Shown piece after piece: positions 1-9,446 of a stretch of DNA of 64,000 nt. Position 1 is the first letter of the stretch; the number at the start of each line of letters is the position of its first letter. The notes beneath the pieces are model-generated. The model saw only the letters and a list, made by a program, of their open reading frames with translations, did no database searches and had not been told where the DNA came from. This DNA is from Blautia coccoides (GTDB lineage Bacteria; Bacillota; Clostridia; Lachnospirales; Lachnospiraceae). The stretch covers positions 5,926,501 through 5,990,500 of the forward strand of contig NZ_CP136422.1 in NCBI RefSeq assembly GCF_034355335.1, given 5' to 3'. Both the position numbers and the translations under genes were made by a program.

Positions 1-954
1 GCCCTTGCTGAACTCTTTGAAAATCCGGTTAAGTCCATACCCGTTTACCAGCCCTGCCAGCAGCCCTATCACAAGAAAGATAGTCGCACATTCTGAAAGG
101 TAAAATCCCTGAGTAATGGTTCCCCATATAAGAAAAATAATACCAAGGAAAAAGACCACCCAAACCCTTATCTGTCCCCCTGTCATTTTCACTTCTGTCT
201 GCACCTCTGTCTTAAACTCCTCCGGGACTACAGGGCTGTAGCTTAACTCCGGTGATTTATGTACACGCTTTGCGTAGCGGAGCAGATACACAAGTGCCGC
301 AACATACAAGATCAGACTGAGGACAATACGATACCCCATTCCTGACGGGTAGGGAAGTCCTGCGATTCCCTGAGCCACCGCCAGGTTAAAGGGATTCAAA
401 AAACCGGAACCGTACCCAATGGCATATCCCAGGATCATGGACCCTATGGCTGTGATCGTGTCAAATCCAAGGGATACCATAAGTACAATGATAAAGGGTG
501 CAAAAGCCATCATCTCCTGTCCCATTCCAAATGTGGAGGAACAAAACAGGAAGAAAAACATAACCCCTCCGATGATAATACCCCGGCTCCTGTCACTCCT
601 AAACTTTTTTACCAGTTGTCCTAATGCGGACTCAATAGCCCCCGTTGATGCGATGATCCCCAGTGCGCCCCCTATAAGCAGCAAAAAAGAGATGATAGGT
701 GCTGCTTTCTGTATCCCCTTGTCAAAGGAGAGTAAAATTGTTATTGGCGTTGCCGGGTTCTGTTCTACCCTGTGAAAAGTTCCCGGTACCACAATTGTCT
801 TGCCCGACGCTTCATCATTAACCCTGTCATAAGTACCTGCCGGTATAAAAAATGTCAAAACTGCCACAACGATCACAAGCACAAATAATAGGGTTAATGG
901 GTGAAGATTTGAGAAAAATTTTGTTATCCTGCCCTCTTTTTTTTCTTCCATCAT
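1..954 (-). CDS. YfcC family membrane transporter (partial, 3' end outside window)
   Basis: The reverse strand is open from 954 to the window edge in one frame (318 codons), starting at tandem ATG codons behind AAGGAGG. It reads MMEEKKEGRITKFFSNLHP, then a hydrophobic segment and FFIPAGTYDR, with further membrane segments (LLLIGGALGIIASTGAIES, FFLFCSSTFGMGQEMMAFAP, ILGYAIGYGSGFLNPFN). This arrangement is that of the YfcC/DcuC/ArcD-like (IT superfamily) secondary transporters, which move C4-dicarboxylates or amino acids; the substrate here cannot be told. The protein is cut by the window edge, so its C-terminus is unseen. It is divergent from a LysR regulator at 1121, which is its likely controller. 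Confidence 0.8.
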   Translation of the reverse strand, partial: MMEEKKEGRITKFFSNLHPLTLLFVLVIVVAVLTFFIPAGTYDRVNDEASGKTIVVPGTFHRVEQNPATPITILLSFDKGIQKAAPIISFLLLIGGALGIIASTGAIESALGQLVKKFRSDRSRGIIIGGVMFFFLFCSSTFGMGQEMMAFAPFIIVLMVSLGFDTITAIGSMILGYAIGYGSGFLNPFNLAVAQGIAGLPYPSGMGYRIVLSLILYVAALVYLLRYAKRVHKSPELSYSPVVPEEFKTEVQTEVKMTGGQIRVWVVFFLGIIFLIWGTITQGFYLSECATIFLVIGLLAGLVNGYGLNRIFKEFSKG

Positions 955-1011
955 TAGAAACCTCCTTTTCTGACGAAATACCTTCTTTTCTTTTTCCTTT
1001 TTTAATATATT

Positions 1012-1040
1012 TTGACATTTTTTCAATATAAATGTATTAT
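1012..1040 (+). promoter_or_regulatory. Sigma-A promoter for the LysR gene
   Basis: TTGACA (1012-1017) and TATTAT (1035-1040) are separated by exactly 17 bp, about 80 bp upstream of the LysR start. The sequence around it is very AT-rich and also has to hold the promoter of the divergent transporter gene. Confidence 0.6.
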
Positions 1041-1049
1041 AGCATTAGG

Positions 1050-1091
1050 CATATTATATGTAAAATATCTAGTTCATATGAAATACATATG
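1050..1091. promoter_or_regulatory. Palindromes between the divergent YfcC and LysR genes
   Basis: CATATTATATG (1050-1060) is a perfect palindrome around its central T, and CATATG-AAATA-CATATG (1075-1091) is a pair of hexameric palindromes. LysR-type proteins bind dyads of the T-N11-A kind in such divergent intergenic regions. The match is suggestive only, because the region is AT-rich. Confidence 0.3.
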
Positions 1092-1120
1092 CAAAATGTA
1101 TAGGAGGGTGTGGGCGTATA

Positions 1121-1987
1121 ATGGATTTAAAACAGTTAGAGTATTTTATCGCGATAGCGGAGGAGAAAAATATAACCGCCGCTGCCAAACGGCTGCATAT
1201 CTGCCAGCCTCCCCTGAGCCAGCAGCTAAAGAAACTGGAGGCAGAACTGGGAGTTGTCCTATTTAACCGCAATTCACGGCAGATACAGCTCACAGAGATA
1301 GGTAAAATATTTCTGGAAAGGGCGAGACAGATTGTGGATCTGAGCAGCTCCATCCAACAAGAAGTACAGGATTATGCTGCCGGATATCAGGGGACCATCA
1401 TGATTGGCATAACCCCCACTTCGATTCCAATGGTAATGAATCACAAACTGGGGGAATTCCATAAAAAATACCCCAAGATCAACTACAAATTTTTTGAGGG
1501 CAGCACACAGTATGTCATGGATATTTTACAGAAGGAACTGGTGGATATCGGCATTGTCCGTTCTCCAATAGACACTAGCGGTTACTGCGTATTGGAAAAG
1601 CCTCCGGAACCTATGATTGCTGCCATGAATGAGGAAAACAACTGGTCAGATGATGATTTCTGTACAATTGAAGAGCTGGAATCCAAGAATCTTATCGTTT
1701 ACCGAAGATATGAGGCTCTCCTAAATGACGTATTTGCCGTCCATAAGGTATCACCCAGAATCATCAGTGTCAGTGAGCGCTCTTTTACTGCCCTGCTCCT
1801 CTCTGAGATCGGTCTTGGCGTTTCTATTCTCCCTGCCAGTGCTATTAAAATGTCGAACCAGAAAGTCATCTACAAGACCATCCATGAACCGGTACTCACC
1901 ACCAATGCCGTTGCCCTCTGGCTTCCCAACCATCACCTGAACAAATCGGCTAAAGCTTTTCTTGAATATTTCATAAGTCTGCAGTAA
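1121..1987 (+). CDS. LysR family transcriptional regulator
   Basis: A 288-residue protein of normal LTTR length. The N-terminal winged helix-turn-helix is plain: MDLKQLEYFIAIAEEKNIT, then AAAKRLHICQPPLSQQLKKL and ELGVVLFNRN, followed by a linker helix and a periplasmic-binding-protein-like effector domain (about residues 90-288). It should bind DNA as a tetramer and respond to a small ligand, probably a substrate of the divergent YfcC transporter at 1-954. Ligand identity is not readable from the sequence. AGGAGG lies about 13 nt before the ATG, a little far, but no better start is present. Confidence 0.92.
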   Translation: MDLKQLEYFIAIAEEKNITAAAKRLHICQPPLSQQLKKLEAELGVVLFNRNSRQIQLTEIGKIFLERARQIVDLSSSIQQEVQDYAAGYQGTIMIGITPTSIPMVMNHKLGEFHKKYPKINYKFFEGSTQYVMDILQKELVDIGIVRSPIDTSGYCVLEKPPEPMIAAMNEENNWSDDDFCTIEELESKNLIVYRRYEALLNDVFAVHKVSPRIISVSERSFTALLLSEIGLGVSILPASAIKMSNQKVIYKTIHEPVLTTNAVALWLPNHHLNKSAKAFLEYFISLQ

Positions 1988-1993
1988 AAGGAC

Positions 1994-2030
1994 AAAAAAA
2001 CTGCGTCCCGGAAAATTTACCGGGACGCAG
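1994..2030 (-). terminator. Intrinsic terminator of glgP
   Basis: CTGCGTCCCGG (2001-2011) and CCGGGACGCAG (2020-2030) form a perfect 11-bp stem with an 8-nt loop. On the minus strand it is followed by seven T residues (1994-2000), so it terminates glgP. It also lies just after the LysR stop and may stop that transcript. Confidence 0.85.
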
Positions 2031-2073
2031 CGACACCTACACAGTTTAACAGAAAAAGATCTATGCAGGTCTA

Positions 2074-4533
2074 TTATTCAATTGTAACCTTATCCAGATG
2101 CCAAATCTCATCCACATACTGCTGAATGGTCCTGTCAGATGTGAACTTACCAGAGCATGCTGTGTTCAGCAGTGCCTTCTTAGCCCATCCCGCTTCATCC
2201 TTATAAGCCTCTTCCACACGCTTCTGTGCTTCCGCATAAGCCTTAAAGTCAGCCAGAATAAAGTAAGTATCTGCTCTGTCGCTGCTCTTGGTGTTGAGCA
2301 GGGAATCATAGATATCACGGAACAGCTCAAAATCTCCGTTGGAGTAGGTTCCGTTGATGAGCTGCATGAGTACGTTGCGGATATCCGGGTCATTGTTAAA
2401 ATACTGCATGGGGTTATATCCGCCGTTATTCTCATAATTGATAACTTCGTCGGAAGACAGACCGAAGATAAACGCATTTTCCTGGCCCACTTCTTCCACG
2501 ATCTCCACATTGGCGCCGTCCATGGTGCCGATGGTAACTGCACCGTTCAGCATGAACTTCATGTTTCCGGTTCCTGATGCCTCTTTGCTGGCGGTGGAAA
2601 TCTGCTCGGAAACATCGGCGGCAGCAAAAATCATCTCTGCATTGGATACACGGTAATTCTCAATAAATACAACTTTCAGCTTTCCGTTGATGGATCTGTC
2701 GTTGTTCACCACGTCCGCAACTGCGTTGATGAGCTTAATGGTCAGCTTCGCGCGCACATATCCTGCTGCGGCTTTTGCACCGAAAATAAAGGTTCTCGGA
2801 TAGAAGTCCATTTCCGGATGTTCTTTGATCTGGTTATACAGATACATAACATGCAGAATGTTCATGAGCTGACGTTTGTACTCGTGCAGACGCTTAACCT
2901 GTACATCGAAGATAGAACGCGGGTCTACCTCAATGCCGTTGTGCTCCAGAATGTATTTTGCAAGGCGCACCTTGTTCTGATATTTGATATTCATGAACTC
3001 CTGCTGTGCCTTCTTGTCATCCGCATAAACCTTCAGCTTGGAGAGCTGTGCCAGGTCTGTCACCCATCCGTCTCCGATATGGTCTGTCACCCAGTCTGCC
3101 AGCAGAGGGTTGCCGTGAAGCAGGAAACGTCTCTGTGTGATACCGTTCGTCTTGTTGTTGAATTTGTCAGGATACATCTCGTAGAAATCCTTCAGTTCCT
3201 GTTTTTTCAGGATTTCCGTATGCAGCCTTGCAACACCGTTTACAGAATAGCCGCCTGCAATGGCCAGATGAGCCATCTTAACCTGGCCGTCATAGATGAT
3301 GGCCATTTTGCGGACTTTCTCCTGGTTGCCCGGATATTTATTGTTGATCTCCTGGATGAATCTGCGGTTGATCTCCTCAATGATCTGGTAGATACGGGGA
3401 AGCAGCTTGGAGAACAGCTCAATCGGCCATTTTTCCAGTGCTTCTGCCATAATGGTATGGTTTGTGTAAGCGCAGGTATGGGTTGTGATCTCCCATGCCT
3501 CCTCCCAGGTCATGCCTTCCTCGTCCAGAAGGATACGCATAAGCTCCGCAACTGTCATGGTCGGATGTGTATCATTTAACTGGAAGGTCACTTTCTTCGG
3601 CAGGTCATGCAGGTCGCTGTGAGATTTTTTGAATTTCTCAATGGCAGCCTGGATACTTGCGGAGATGAAGAAATACTGCTGTTTCAGACGCAGTTCCTTA
3701 CCTGCATAGTGATTGTCATTGGGATAGAGCACATCGCAGATATTCTTTGCAAGGTTTTCCTGCTCAACCGCTTTTCTGTAGTCACCTTTGTCGAACAGGT
3801 CAAGCTGGAATTCGCTGATAGCCTGTGCGTCCCAGATTCTCAGGGTGTTGACGATCTTGTTGTTGTAACCTACGATAGGCATATCGTATGGGATAGCCAG
3901 CACAGACTGGTAACCTTCCTGTACGAAATTGTTTCTGCCTGTGGCAGGGTCATATTCTACCTTTACATAGCCTCCGAATTTTACTTCTTTGGCATATTCC
4001 GGACGGCGAAGCTCGAATGGATAACCGTCTTTCAGCCAGTTATCCGGCACTTCCACCTGGAATCCGTTCTCAATCTTCTGTTTGAACAGACCATAGTGGT
4101 AACGGATACCGCAGCCGTAAGCACAGTAGCCGAGAGTTGCCAGGGAATCCAGGAAACAAGCCGCCAGTCTTCCCAGACCGCCGTTTCCGAGAGCCGGGTC
4201 CGGCTCCTGGTCTTCGATCACATTTAAGTCAAAGCCCAATTCCTCCAGTGCCTCTTTCACTTCATTGTATGCGCACAGATTGATCAGGTTGTTGCCCAGT
4301 GCACGGCCCATAAGAAACTCCATGGACAGATAATATACGATCTTCGGGTCATCCTTCTCATACTGCTTTTGTGTCAATAACCAGTTGTCAATGATAACGT
4401 CCTTTACCGCAAGGGACACTGCCTGGAAAATCTGCTCCTGGCTTGCCTCCTCTATGGTCTTTCTGTAAAGCATCTTTACATTTTCTTTGACGCTTTTCTT
4501 AAATTCTTCTTTTTTGAAATGATTATCTAACAT
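2074..4533 (-). CDS. glgP: Glycogen/maltodextrin phosphorylase
   Basis: 819 residues, the usual length of GT35 alpha-glucan phosphorylases. These PLP enzymes release glucose 1-phosphate from the non-reducing ends of alpha-1,4-glucans in the cytoplasm. The signature around the PLP lysine, EASGTGNMKFMLNGA, is intact, followed by TIGTMDGANVEI; the N-terminal part has DPALGNGGLGRLAACF and RYHYGLF, also diagnostic. The start ATG follows GAGGAGAAA. The gene lies just downstream of ileS on the same strand with a 38-bp gap, yet no other glycogen genes are here, so it is probably a monocistronic or read-through gene ended by the terminator at 1994-2030. Confidence 0.96.
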   Translation of the reverse strand: MLDNHFKKEEFKKSVKENVKMLYRKTIEEASQEQIFQAVSLAVKDVIIDNWLLTQKQYEKDDPKIVYYLSMEFLMGRALGNNLINLCAYNEVKEALEELGFDLNVIEDQEPDPALGNGGLGRLAACFLDSLATLGYCAYGCGIRYHYGLFKQKIENGFQVEVPDNWLKDGYPFELRRPEYAKEVKFGGYVKVEYDPATGRNNFVQEGYQSVLAIPYDMPIVGYNNKIVNTLRIWDAQAISEFQLDLFDKGDYRKAVEQENLAKNICDVLYPNDNHYAGKELRLKQQYFFISASIQAAIEKFKKSHSDLHDLPKKVTFQLNDTHPTMTVAELMRILLDEEGMTWEEAWEITTHTCAYTNHTIMAEALEKWPIELFSKLLPRIYQIIEEINRRFIQEINNKYPGNQEKVRKMAIIYDGQVKMAHLAIAGGYSVNGVARLHTEILKKQELKDFYEMYPDKFNNKTNGITQRRFLLHGNPLLADWVTDHIGDGWVTDLAQLSKLKVYADDKKAQQEFMNIKYQNKVRLAKYILEHNGIEVDPRSIFDVQVKRLHEYKRQLMNILHVMYLYNQIKEHPEMDFYPRTFIFGAKAAAGYVRAKLTIKLINAVADVVNNDRSINGKLKVVFIENYRVSNAEMIFAAADVSEQISTASKEASGTGNMKFMLNGAVTIGTMDGANVEIVEEVGQENAFIFGLSSDEVINYENNGGYNPMQYFNNDPDIRNVLMQLINGTYSNGDFELFRDIYDSLLNTKSSDRADTYFILADFKAYAEAQKRVEEAYKDEAGWAKKALLNTACSGKFTSDRTIQQYVDEIWHLDKVTIE

Positions 4534-4571
4534 TTTCTCCTCCTCCGGAACTGACCGGCCGGGAAGATTTC

Positions 4572-7500
4572 TTATGAAATCTTCTCCACACCTAATGTCA
4601 CGCTTTCAGAATTGATCTTCCAATCCTTTGTATAGCCGCTTACTTCATTATAATTGACGTCTTCTGCCAGAACTTCTGCCTTGATGTCTGCCTCGTGAGC
4701 GCGGAAGATGCCCTCGATCACCTGGTTTCCGATAAGGGAGATCCTGATCTTATCCATTACCTCGAAACCAGCCTCTTTACGCATGGTCTGGACTTTGCTG
4801 ATGATCTCTCTCACAAAGCCCTCTTCAATTAATTCCGGAGTCAGGTTTGTATCGAGTACAACCGTGATGTCATTGTCTGATTCGGAAACATATCCTTCCA
4901 TCTGTGCAGTGTCAATAAGTAAGTCACTTTCTAATAATACTATTTCCTGGCCGTCAATGTCAAGTTTCAGCTCACCGCCGGCTTTCAGCTCATCCATGGC
5001 CGCATTGCCGTCAATAGATGACAGGGCAGTCCTTATGCTGTTCAGATGTTTGCCGTATTTTGGTCCCACGGTCTTTAACTGAGGCTTGAAGCTGTAGGAT
5101 GTGAAATCCCTCACATCGTCCGTGAAGCTCATTTTCTTCACATTCAGCTCATCCTCGATGATCTCTTTATAAAAGTCAGAGAGCTGGAAGGGCGCCTTCA
5201 CGAACATCTTGCCAATCGGCTGACGGTTCTTGATATTTGCTGCATTTCTGCACGCACGGCCCATTACCACCACTTTCAGCAGGTCTTCCATGTTCTCTTC
5301 CAGTTCCGTGTCGATCCAAGCATCATTGGATTCCGGGAAGTCACACAGATGGATACTCTCCGGCGCATCCTTGTCGATGCTCCTCACAAGGTTCTGATAG
5401 ATGTCCTCTGTCATGAACGGAATCATAGGCGCTGCCGCTTTTGCAACAGTCACAAGGGCTGTATACAGGGTCATATAAGCATTGATCTTATCCTGCTCCA
5501 TACCTTTTGCCCAGAAACGCTCACGGCTTCTTCTCACATACCAGTTACTCATATCATCCACAAAATCCTGCAGTGCACGAGCGGTCTCAGGGATGCGGTA
5601 GTTTGCCAGGTTGTCATCCACGGTTTTCACCAGGGTATTGAGCCTGGACAACAGCCATTTATCCATAACAGGAAGCTTGTCGTATTCCAGTTTGTATTTT
5701 GTAGCGTCAAAGTTATCTATATTTGCATACAGCACGAAAAATGCATAGGTATTCCAAAGGGTACCCATAAATTTACGCTGTCCCTCCTGCACAGCCTTTC
5801 CGTGGAAACGGTTTGGCAGCCAGGGTGCGCTGTTTACATAGAAATACCAGCGGATCGCATCAGCTCCGTAAGTATCCAGAGCCTCAAACGGGTCTACGGC
5901 ATTGCCCTTTGATTTGCTCATCTTCTGTCCGTTCTCGTCCTGCACATGGCCCAGAACAATTACATTCTTAAACGGGGCCTTGTTAAAGATCAGGGTAGAA
6001 ATAGCTAACAGAGAGTAGAACCATCCTCTTGTCTGGTCCACAGCCTCGGAGATGAAATCTGCCGGGAACTGCTGCTCAAACAGGTCTTTATTTTCAAACG
6101 GATAGTGATGCTGTGCAAACGGCATGGAACCGGAGTCAAACCAGCAGTCGATCACCTCAGGCACACGGTGCATCTCTTTACCGCATTTCGGGCAGCGGAT
6201 GGTCACATTGTCAATATACGGTCTGTGCAGTTCAATGTCATCCGGGCAGTTATGGGACATTTCCTTTAACTCTTCCTTGCTTCCGATGGAGTGCATATGT
6301 CCGCATTCACATTCCCATACATTCAGCGGGGTTCCCCAGTAGCGGTTACGGCTGATACCCCAGTCCTGTACATTCTCCAGCCAGTCACCAAAACGGCCCT
6401 TGCCGATGCTCTCCGGGATCCAGTTGATGGTGTTGTTGTTGCGGATCAAGTCCTCTTTCACGGCTGTCATCTTGATAAACCAGGACTCTCTTGCATAATA
6501 AATAAGCGGAGTGTCACATCTCCAGCAGTGCGGATAGCTGTGTTCAAATACAGGCGCGTCAAAAAGCAGACCGCGTTTTTCCAGATCGACCAGCACTTCC
6601 TTGTCTGCTTTTTTGCAGAAGGTGCCAGCCCATGGGGTCTCTTTTGTCATCTCACCTTTTTCATCTACTAACTGTAAAAACGGCAGGTCATATGCCCTTC
6701 CCACCTTGCTGTCGTCTTCACCGAAAGCAGGCGCAATATGAACCACACCGGTACCGTCTGTCAGCGTTACATACGTATCGCATGTTACATAGTAAGCTTT
6801 CTTTTTCAGCTCTACGAATGGGAAGAGAGGCTCATACTCTTTGTACTCCAGCTCTTTTCCTGTATAGTGCTCCAGGATCTCATAATTTCCCTCACCCAGA
6901 ACCTTATCAAGCAGTGCCTCTGCCATATAATAGGTGTACTCACCGGATTTCACTTTTACATAAGTTTCGTTGGGATTCACACACAGTGCCACATTGGACG
7001 GAAGTGTCCAGGGTGTTGTGGTCCATGCCAGAATATAGGCGTCCTCACCCTTTACTTTGAAACGGGCAATGGCAGAGCGTTCTTTTACGTCTTTGTATCC
7101 CTGTGCCACCTCATGACTGGAGAGCGGGGTTCCGCAGCGCGGGCAGTAGGGAACAATTTTGTATCCTTTATATAAAAGGCCTTTGTCCCAGATCTGCTTC
7201 AAAGCCCACCATTCAGACTCGATAAAATCATCGTGGTAGGTCACATACGGATTATCCATATCTGCCCAGAAACCTACGGTTCCTGAGAAGTCCTCCCACA
7301 TTCCTTTGTATTTCCAGACAGACTCTTTGCAGTGGTTGATGAATGGCTCCAAGCCGTACTCTTCAATCTGCTCCTTGCCGTCCAGACCCAGCATTTTCTC
7401 TACTTCCAGTTCTACCGGGAGGCCATGGGTATCCCATCCTGCTTTCCTCGGTACCATGCAGCCTTTCATGGTGCGGTATCTCGGGATCATATCTTTTATA

Positions 7501-7688
7501 ACACGTGTCAGAACATGGCCGATATGGGGCTTGCCATTGGCTGTGGGCGGGCCGTCATAGAAAGTGTACGTCTCACCTTCTTTTCTGTGTTCCATGCTCT
7601 TTTTAAAAATTTCATTGTCTTCCCAAAATTTCTCGATGTTTTTTTCTCTTTCCACAAAATTCATGTTTGTGGGGACTTTCTGATACAT
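4572..7688 (-). CDS. ileS: Isoleucyl-tRNA synthetase
   Basis: 1038 residues, class I synthetase of the longer IleRS type. The HIGH signature is HIGH in NGKPHIGHVLTRVIKD (about residue 55) and the KMSKS loop is GQKMSKSKGNAVDP (about residue 590). An editing (CP1) domain lies between them with WTTTPWTLPSN and GTGVVHIAPAFGEDD. The C-terminal region carries the anticodon-binding domain DKWLLSRLNTL. Start ATG is preceded by AAAGGAG. Expression is governed by the T-box leader directly upstream, so it responds to uncharged tRNA-Ile. Confidence 0.97.
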   Translation of the reverse strand: MYQKVPTNMNFVEREKNIEKFWEDNEIFKKSMEHRKEGETYTFYDGPPTANGKPHIGHVLTRVIKDMIPRYRTMKGCMVPRKAGWDTHGLPVELEVEKMLGLDGKEQIEEYGLEPFINHCKESVWKYKGMWEDFSGTVGFWADMDNPYVTYHDDFIESEWWALKQIWDKGLLYKGYKIVPYCPRCGTPLSSHEVAQGYKDVKERSAIARFKVKGEDAYILAWTTTPWTLPSNVALCVNPNETYVKVKSGEYTYYMAEALLDKVLGEGNYEILEHYTGKELEYKEYEPLFPFVELKKKAYYVTCDTYVTLTDGTGVVHIAPAFGEDDSKVGRAYDLPFLQLVDEKGEMTKETPWAGTFCKKADKEVLVDLEKRGLLFDAPVFEHSYPHCWRCDTPLIYYARESWFIKMTAVKEDLIRNNNTINWIPESIGKGRFGDWLENVQDWGISRNRYWGTPLNVWECECGHMHSIGSKEELKEMSHNCPDDIELHRPYIDNVTIRCPKCGKEMHRVPEVIDCWFDSGSMPFAQHHYPFENKDLFEQQFPADFISEAVDQTRGWFYSLLAISTLIFNKAPFKNVIVLGHVQDENGQKMSKSKGNAVDPFEALDTYGADAIRWYFYVNSAPWLPNRFHGKAVQEGQRKFMGTLWNTYAFFVLYANIDNFDATKYKLEYDKLPVMDKWLLSRLNTLVKTVDDNLANYRIPETARALQDFVDDMSNWYVRRSRERFWAKGMEQDKINAYMTLYTALVTVAKAAAPMIPFMTEDIYQNLVRSIDKDAPESIHLCDFPESNDAWIDTELEENMEDLLKVVVMGRACRNAANIKNRQPIGKMFVKAPFQLSDFYKEIIEDELNVKKMSFTDDVRDFTSYSFKPQLKTVGPKYGKHLNSIRTALSSIDGNAAMDELKAGGELKLDIDGQEIVLLESDLLIDTAQMEGYVSESDNDITVVLDTNLTPELIEEGFVREIISKVQTMRKEAGFEVMDKIRISLIGNQVIEGIFRAHEADIKAEVLAEDVNYNEVSGYTKDWKINSESVTLGVEKIS

Positions 7689-7724
7689 GTCTTATTCTCC
7701 TTTCTCTGTGCTTGGGGGGATATA

Positions 7725-7966
7725 TATAATAAAAAGGCTTCCGCCCTGCAACAGGACGAAAGCCTCAGCTATCGTTTAACCACCTCTTACACATACTATC
7801 ATACGCGTTCCCTTTAACGGGGGAAATCCGGCATCCCTTACTTTTATTTCAGGAAGCAGCTCCGGAGTGATATTCTTCTGCTGATACTCATACCGGGCTT
7901 GCACCTTCCCCGGCTCGCTGTGGTTTTCTCATGCAGAATACTGTCTCCATCATCGTCTTTGTCAAA
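7725..7966 (-). promoter_or_regulatory. T-box leader of ileS (tRNA-Ile sensing)
   Basis: On the minus strand the leader has stem I with the AGCGAGCCGGGGAAGG and GCAAGCCCGG words typical of T-boxes. A candidate specifier ATC (7869-7871, isoleucine) sits in GAAGAATATCACTCC. The antiterminator bulge is TGGT (7779-7782) within AAGAGGTGGTTAAACG, complementary to the ACCA end of tRNA-Ile. It ends in a terminator, AGGCTTTCGTCCTG / CAGGGCGGAAGCCT followed by TTTTTATT (7731-7765). Uncharged tRNA-Ile should favour the antiterminator and allow ileS transcription. Confidence 0.88.
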
Positions 7967-7970
7967 CTTC

Positions 7971-8000
7971 ATTATAAATAGATAGAGAAGAAAATGTCAA
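7971..8000 (-). promoter_or_regulatory. Sigma-A promoter of ileS
   Basis: On the minus strand TTGACA (8000-7995) and TATAAT (7976-7971) are 18 bp apart, both perfect hexamers, located just upstream of the T-box stem I. Confidence 0.75.
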
Positions 8001-8055
8001 GGGATATAAGAGATTTTCTGCCTTTTAGGCCAAAAGATCCCATTTCTCTTCTACA

Positions 8056-8766
8056 CTACCACTGCACTGCCTGTTTCCTGAAAAGCAGATACGCGGTCAC
8101 ACAGAAGATAACCCCAACTCCCACCAGCATACTGATCTGTGCCCACGTCTGGAAACCGGCAAACCATTGTCCCCATGCATTACCCATCCGGTCCAGGATA
8201 TTTTCGTTCCTGCCGTCTGTAGCACCCGGCAGTGTCCAGCAGGCAAGCAGCCATACTGCTAACAAAACAATCTTTCCTCTCCTAAACCGTCTTACAACAG
8301 CGGCTCCCAAAGCGGTACATCCCGTCATAGCAGCAGACGCCCCAAAGATCCACGGCACTGTGAATTCTGTCATGATAGGGATACTATCTTTTATTTTCCC
8401 CGGAAGTACCACCCCATATATTGCCGTCTCCACGCGCAGGAGCAGAAACAGCCCTGTCATAACCACCAGCGTCATTATAAAATACACGATAAAAGCAGAC
8501 GGCAGATAAAGTTTTCTTGTCCTGCCCATGCTGACTGCCACATCGAATCCCATGCCCAGACTAAATATCCCTCCAAACAATATCAGGCACAGCACCGCCA
8601 GAGCCGCGATCATACTGCCGATAGGAAAATAACTTGCCTCATTGCTGAACATATGCACAAAGACCATGACCACAATGCCCAGAGCGCATAATCCCGCCTC
8701 AACAGCCAGATAAATGCCCATGTCGCAAACCTCTAATTTGGCCTGATCCTTTATTGATCTCCACAT
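8056..8766 (-). CDS. ABC-2 type membrane subunit
   Basis: A 236-residue polytopic protein with about six hydrophobic segments (for example MGIYLAVEAGLCALGIVVMV, MIAALAVLCLILFGGIFSLG and a C-terminal MLVGVGVIFCVTAYLLF) and no soluble domain. It lies 12 bp downstream of a second membrane protein and of an ABC ATPase, so it is read as a transmembrane half of that exporter. AGGAGGAGAGCT precedes the ATG. Sequence alone does not give a substrate. Confidence 0.7.
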   Translation of the reverse strand: MWRSIKDQAKLEVCDMGIYLAVEAGLCALGIVVMVFVHMFSNEASYFPIGSMIAALAVLCLILFGGIFSLGMGFDVAVSMGRTRKLYLPSAFIVYFIMTLVVMTGLFLLLRVETAIYGVVLPGKIKDSIPIMTEFTVPWIFGASAAMTGCTALGAAVVRRFRRGKIVLLAVWLLACWTLPGATDGRNENILDRMGNAWGQWFAGFQTWAQISMLVGVGVIFCVTAYLLFRKQAVQW

Positions 8767-8778
8767 AGCTCTCCTCCT

Positions 8779-9444
8779 CTAACGCGCCTCAAGTCCTGCC
8801 AGCAGGCGTCTTGAAATAATAATATCCAGAATCCATACCACTGCTGCCGCAGCAGCCGTATATAAAAGCACATTGGCAAATCTAAAATCAAGGGAAATGC
8901 CCCCCTTAAGATTCATGGCAATGAGGGCACCCAATACGCCGCCTCCCGCCGCAAAAAATATAACCATGATCAGCAAACCTATCTTTTGGAACCGAAGATA
9001 GATAAGCCCAACGATCTCCCCCACTGACACCACAAGGATCAAAGCACAGAAGCCGATCCCCGCCAGCTCCAATATCTGAACCATATTTCCTTTGGCGGAC
9101 TGCAAGTCTCCCGCGACCGACAATAACATGGTGATCGCAGCCATCAGTACCGCAGCCACCAGCTTCATGATCTGCATTCCCATTAAGGCATCTTTCCTCC
9201 TGCAGTTCAGGCACATACCCGCCGGCACATAACTTGAATAGACGCTGGCTGATGTGACGGATGCCACAAAAGTAGTGATAAATATCATTTTGAAAGGAAG
9301 GTCTGAAATCATACGCGCTCCGGAGGCTGATGAGAATCCCATCCAAATCTGCCCTCCGGTTATCACCGTGATACCCAGAACCATGATAACAGACATACCT
9401 ATGGTCTGTAATGCCCATTCTATGAACATTCTCCATTTCTTCAT
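8779..9444 (-). CDS. ABC-2 type membrane subunit
   Basis: About 221 residues with six hydrophobic stretches. I place the start at MKKWRMFIEWALQ (9444) because GGAGG stands 7 nt before this ATG. The earlier ATG at 9450 overlaps the ATPase stop as ATGA but is only 1 nt from that SD, and 9465 lies inside the ATPase gene. Translational coupling with the ATPase is likely. It is probably a partner of the membrane protein at 8056-8766, together giving a heterodimeric channel. Function is inferred from context; no substrate motif is visible. Confidence 0.7.
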   Translation of the reverse strand: MKKWRMFIEWALQTIGMSVIMVLGITVITGGQIWMGFSSASGARMISDLPFKMIFITTFVASVTSASVYSSYVPAGMCLNCRRKDALMGMQIMKLVAAVLMAAITMLLSVAGDLQSAKGNMVQILELAGIGFCALILVVSVGEIVGLIYLRFQKIGLLIMVIFFAAGGGVLGALIAMNLKGGISLDFRFANVLLYTAAAAAVVWILDIIISRRLLAGLEAR

Positions 9445-9446
9445 CT

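Noticed and set aside
4562..4582. Terminator between ileS and glgP
   Set aside because: GAAGATTTC/GAAATCTTC forms a small hairpin overlapping the ileS stop, but no T-run follows it on the minus strand.
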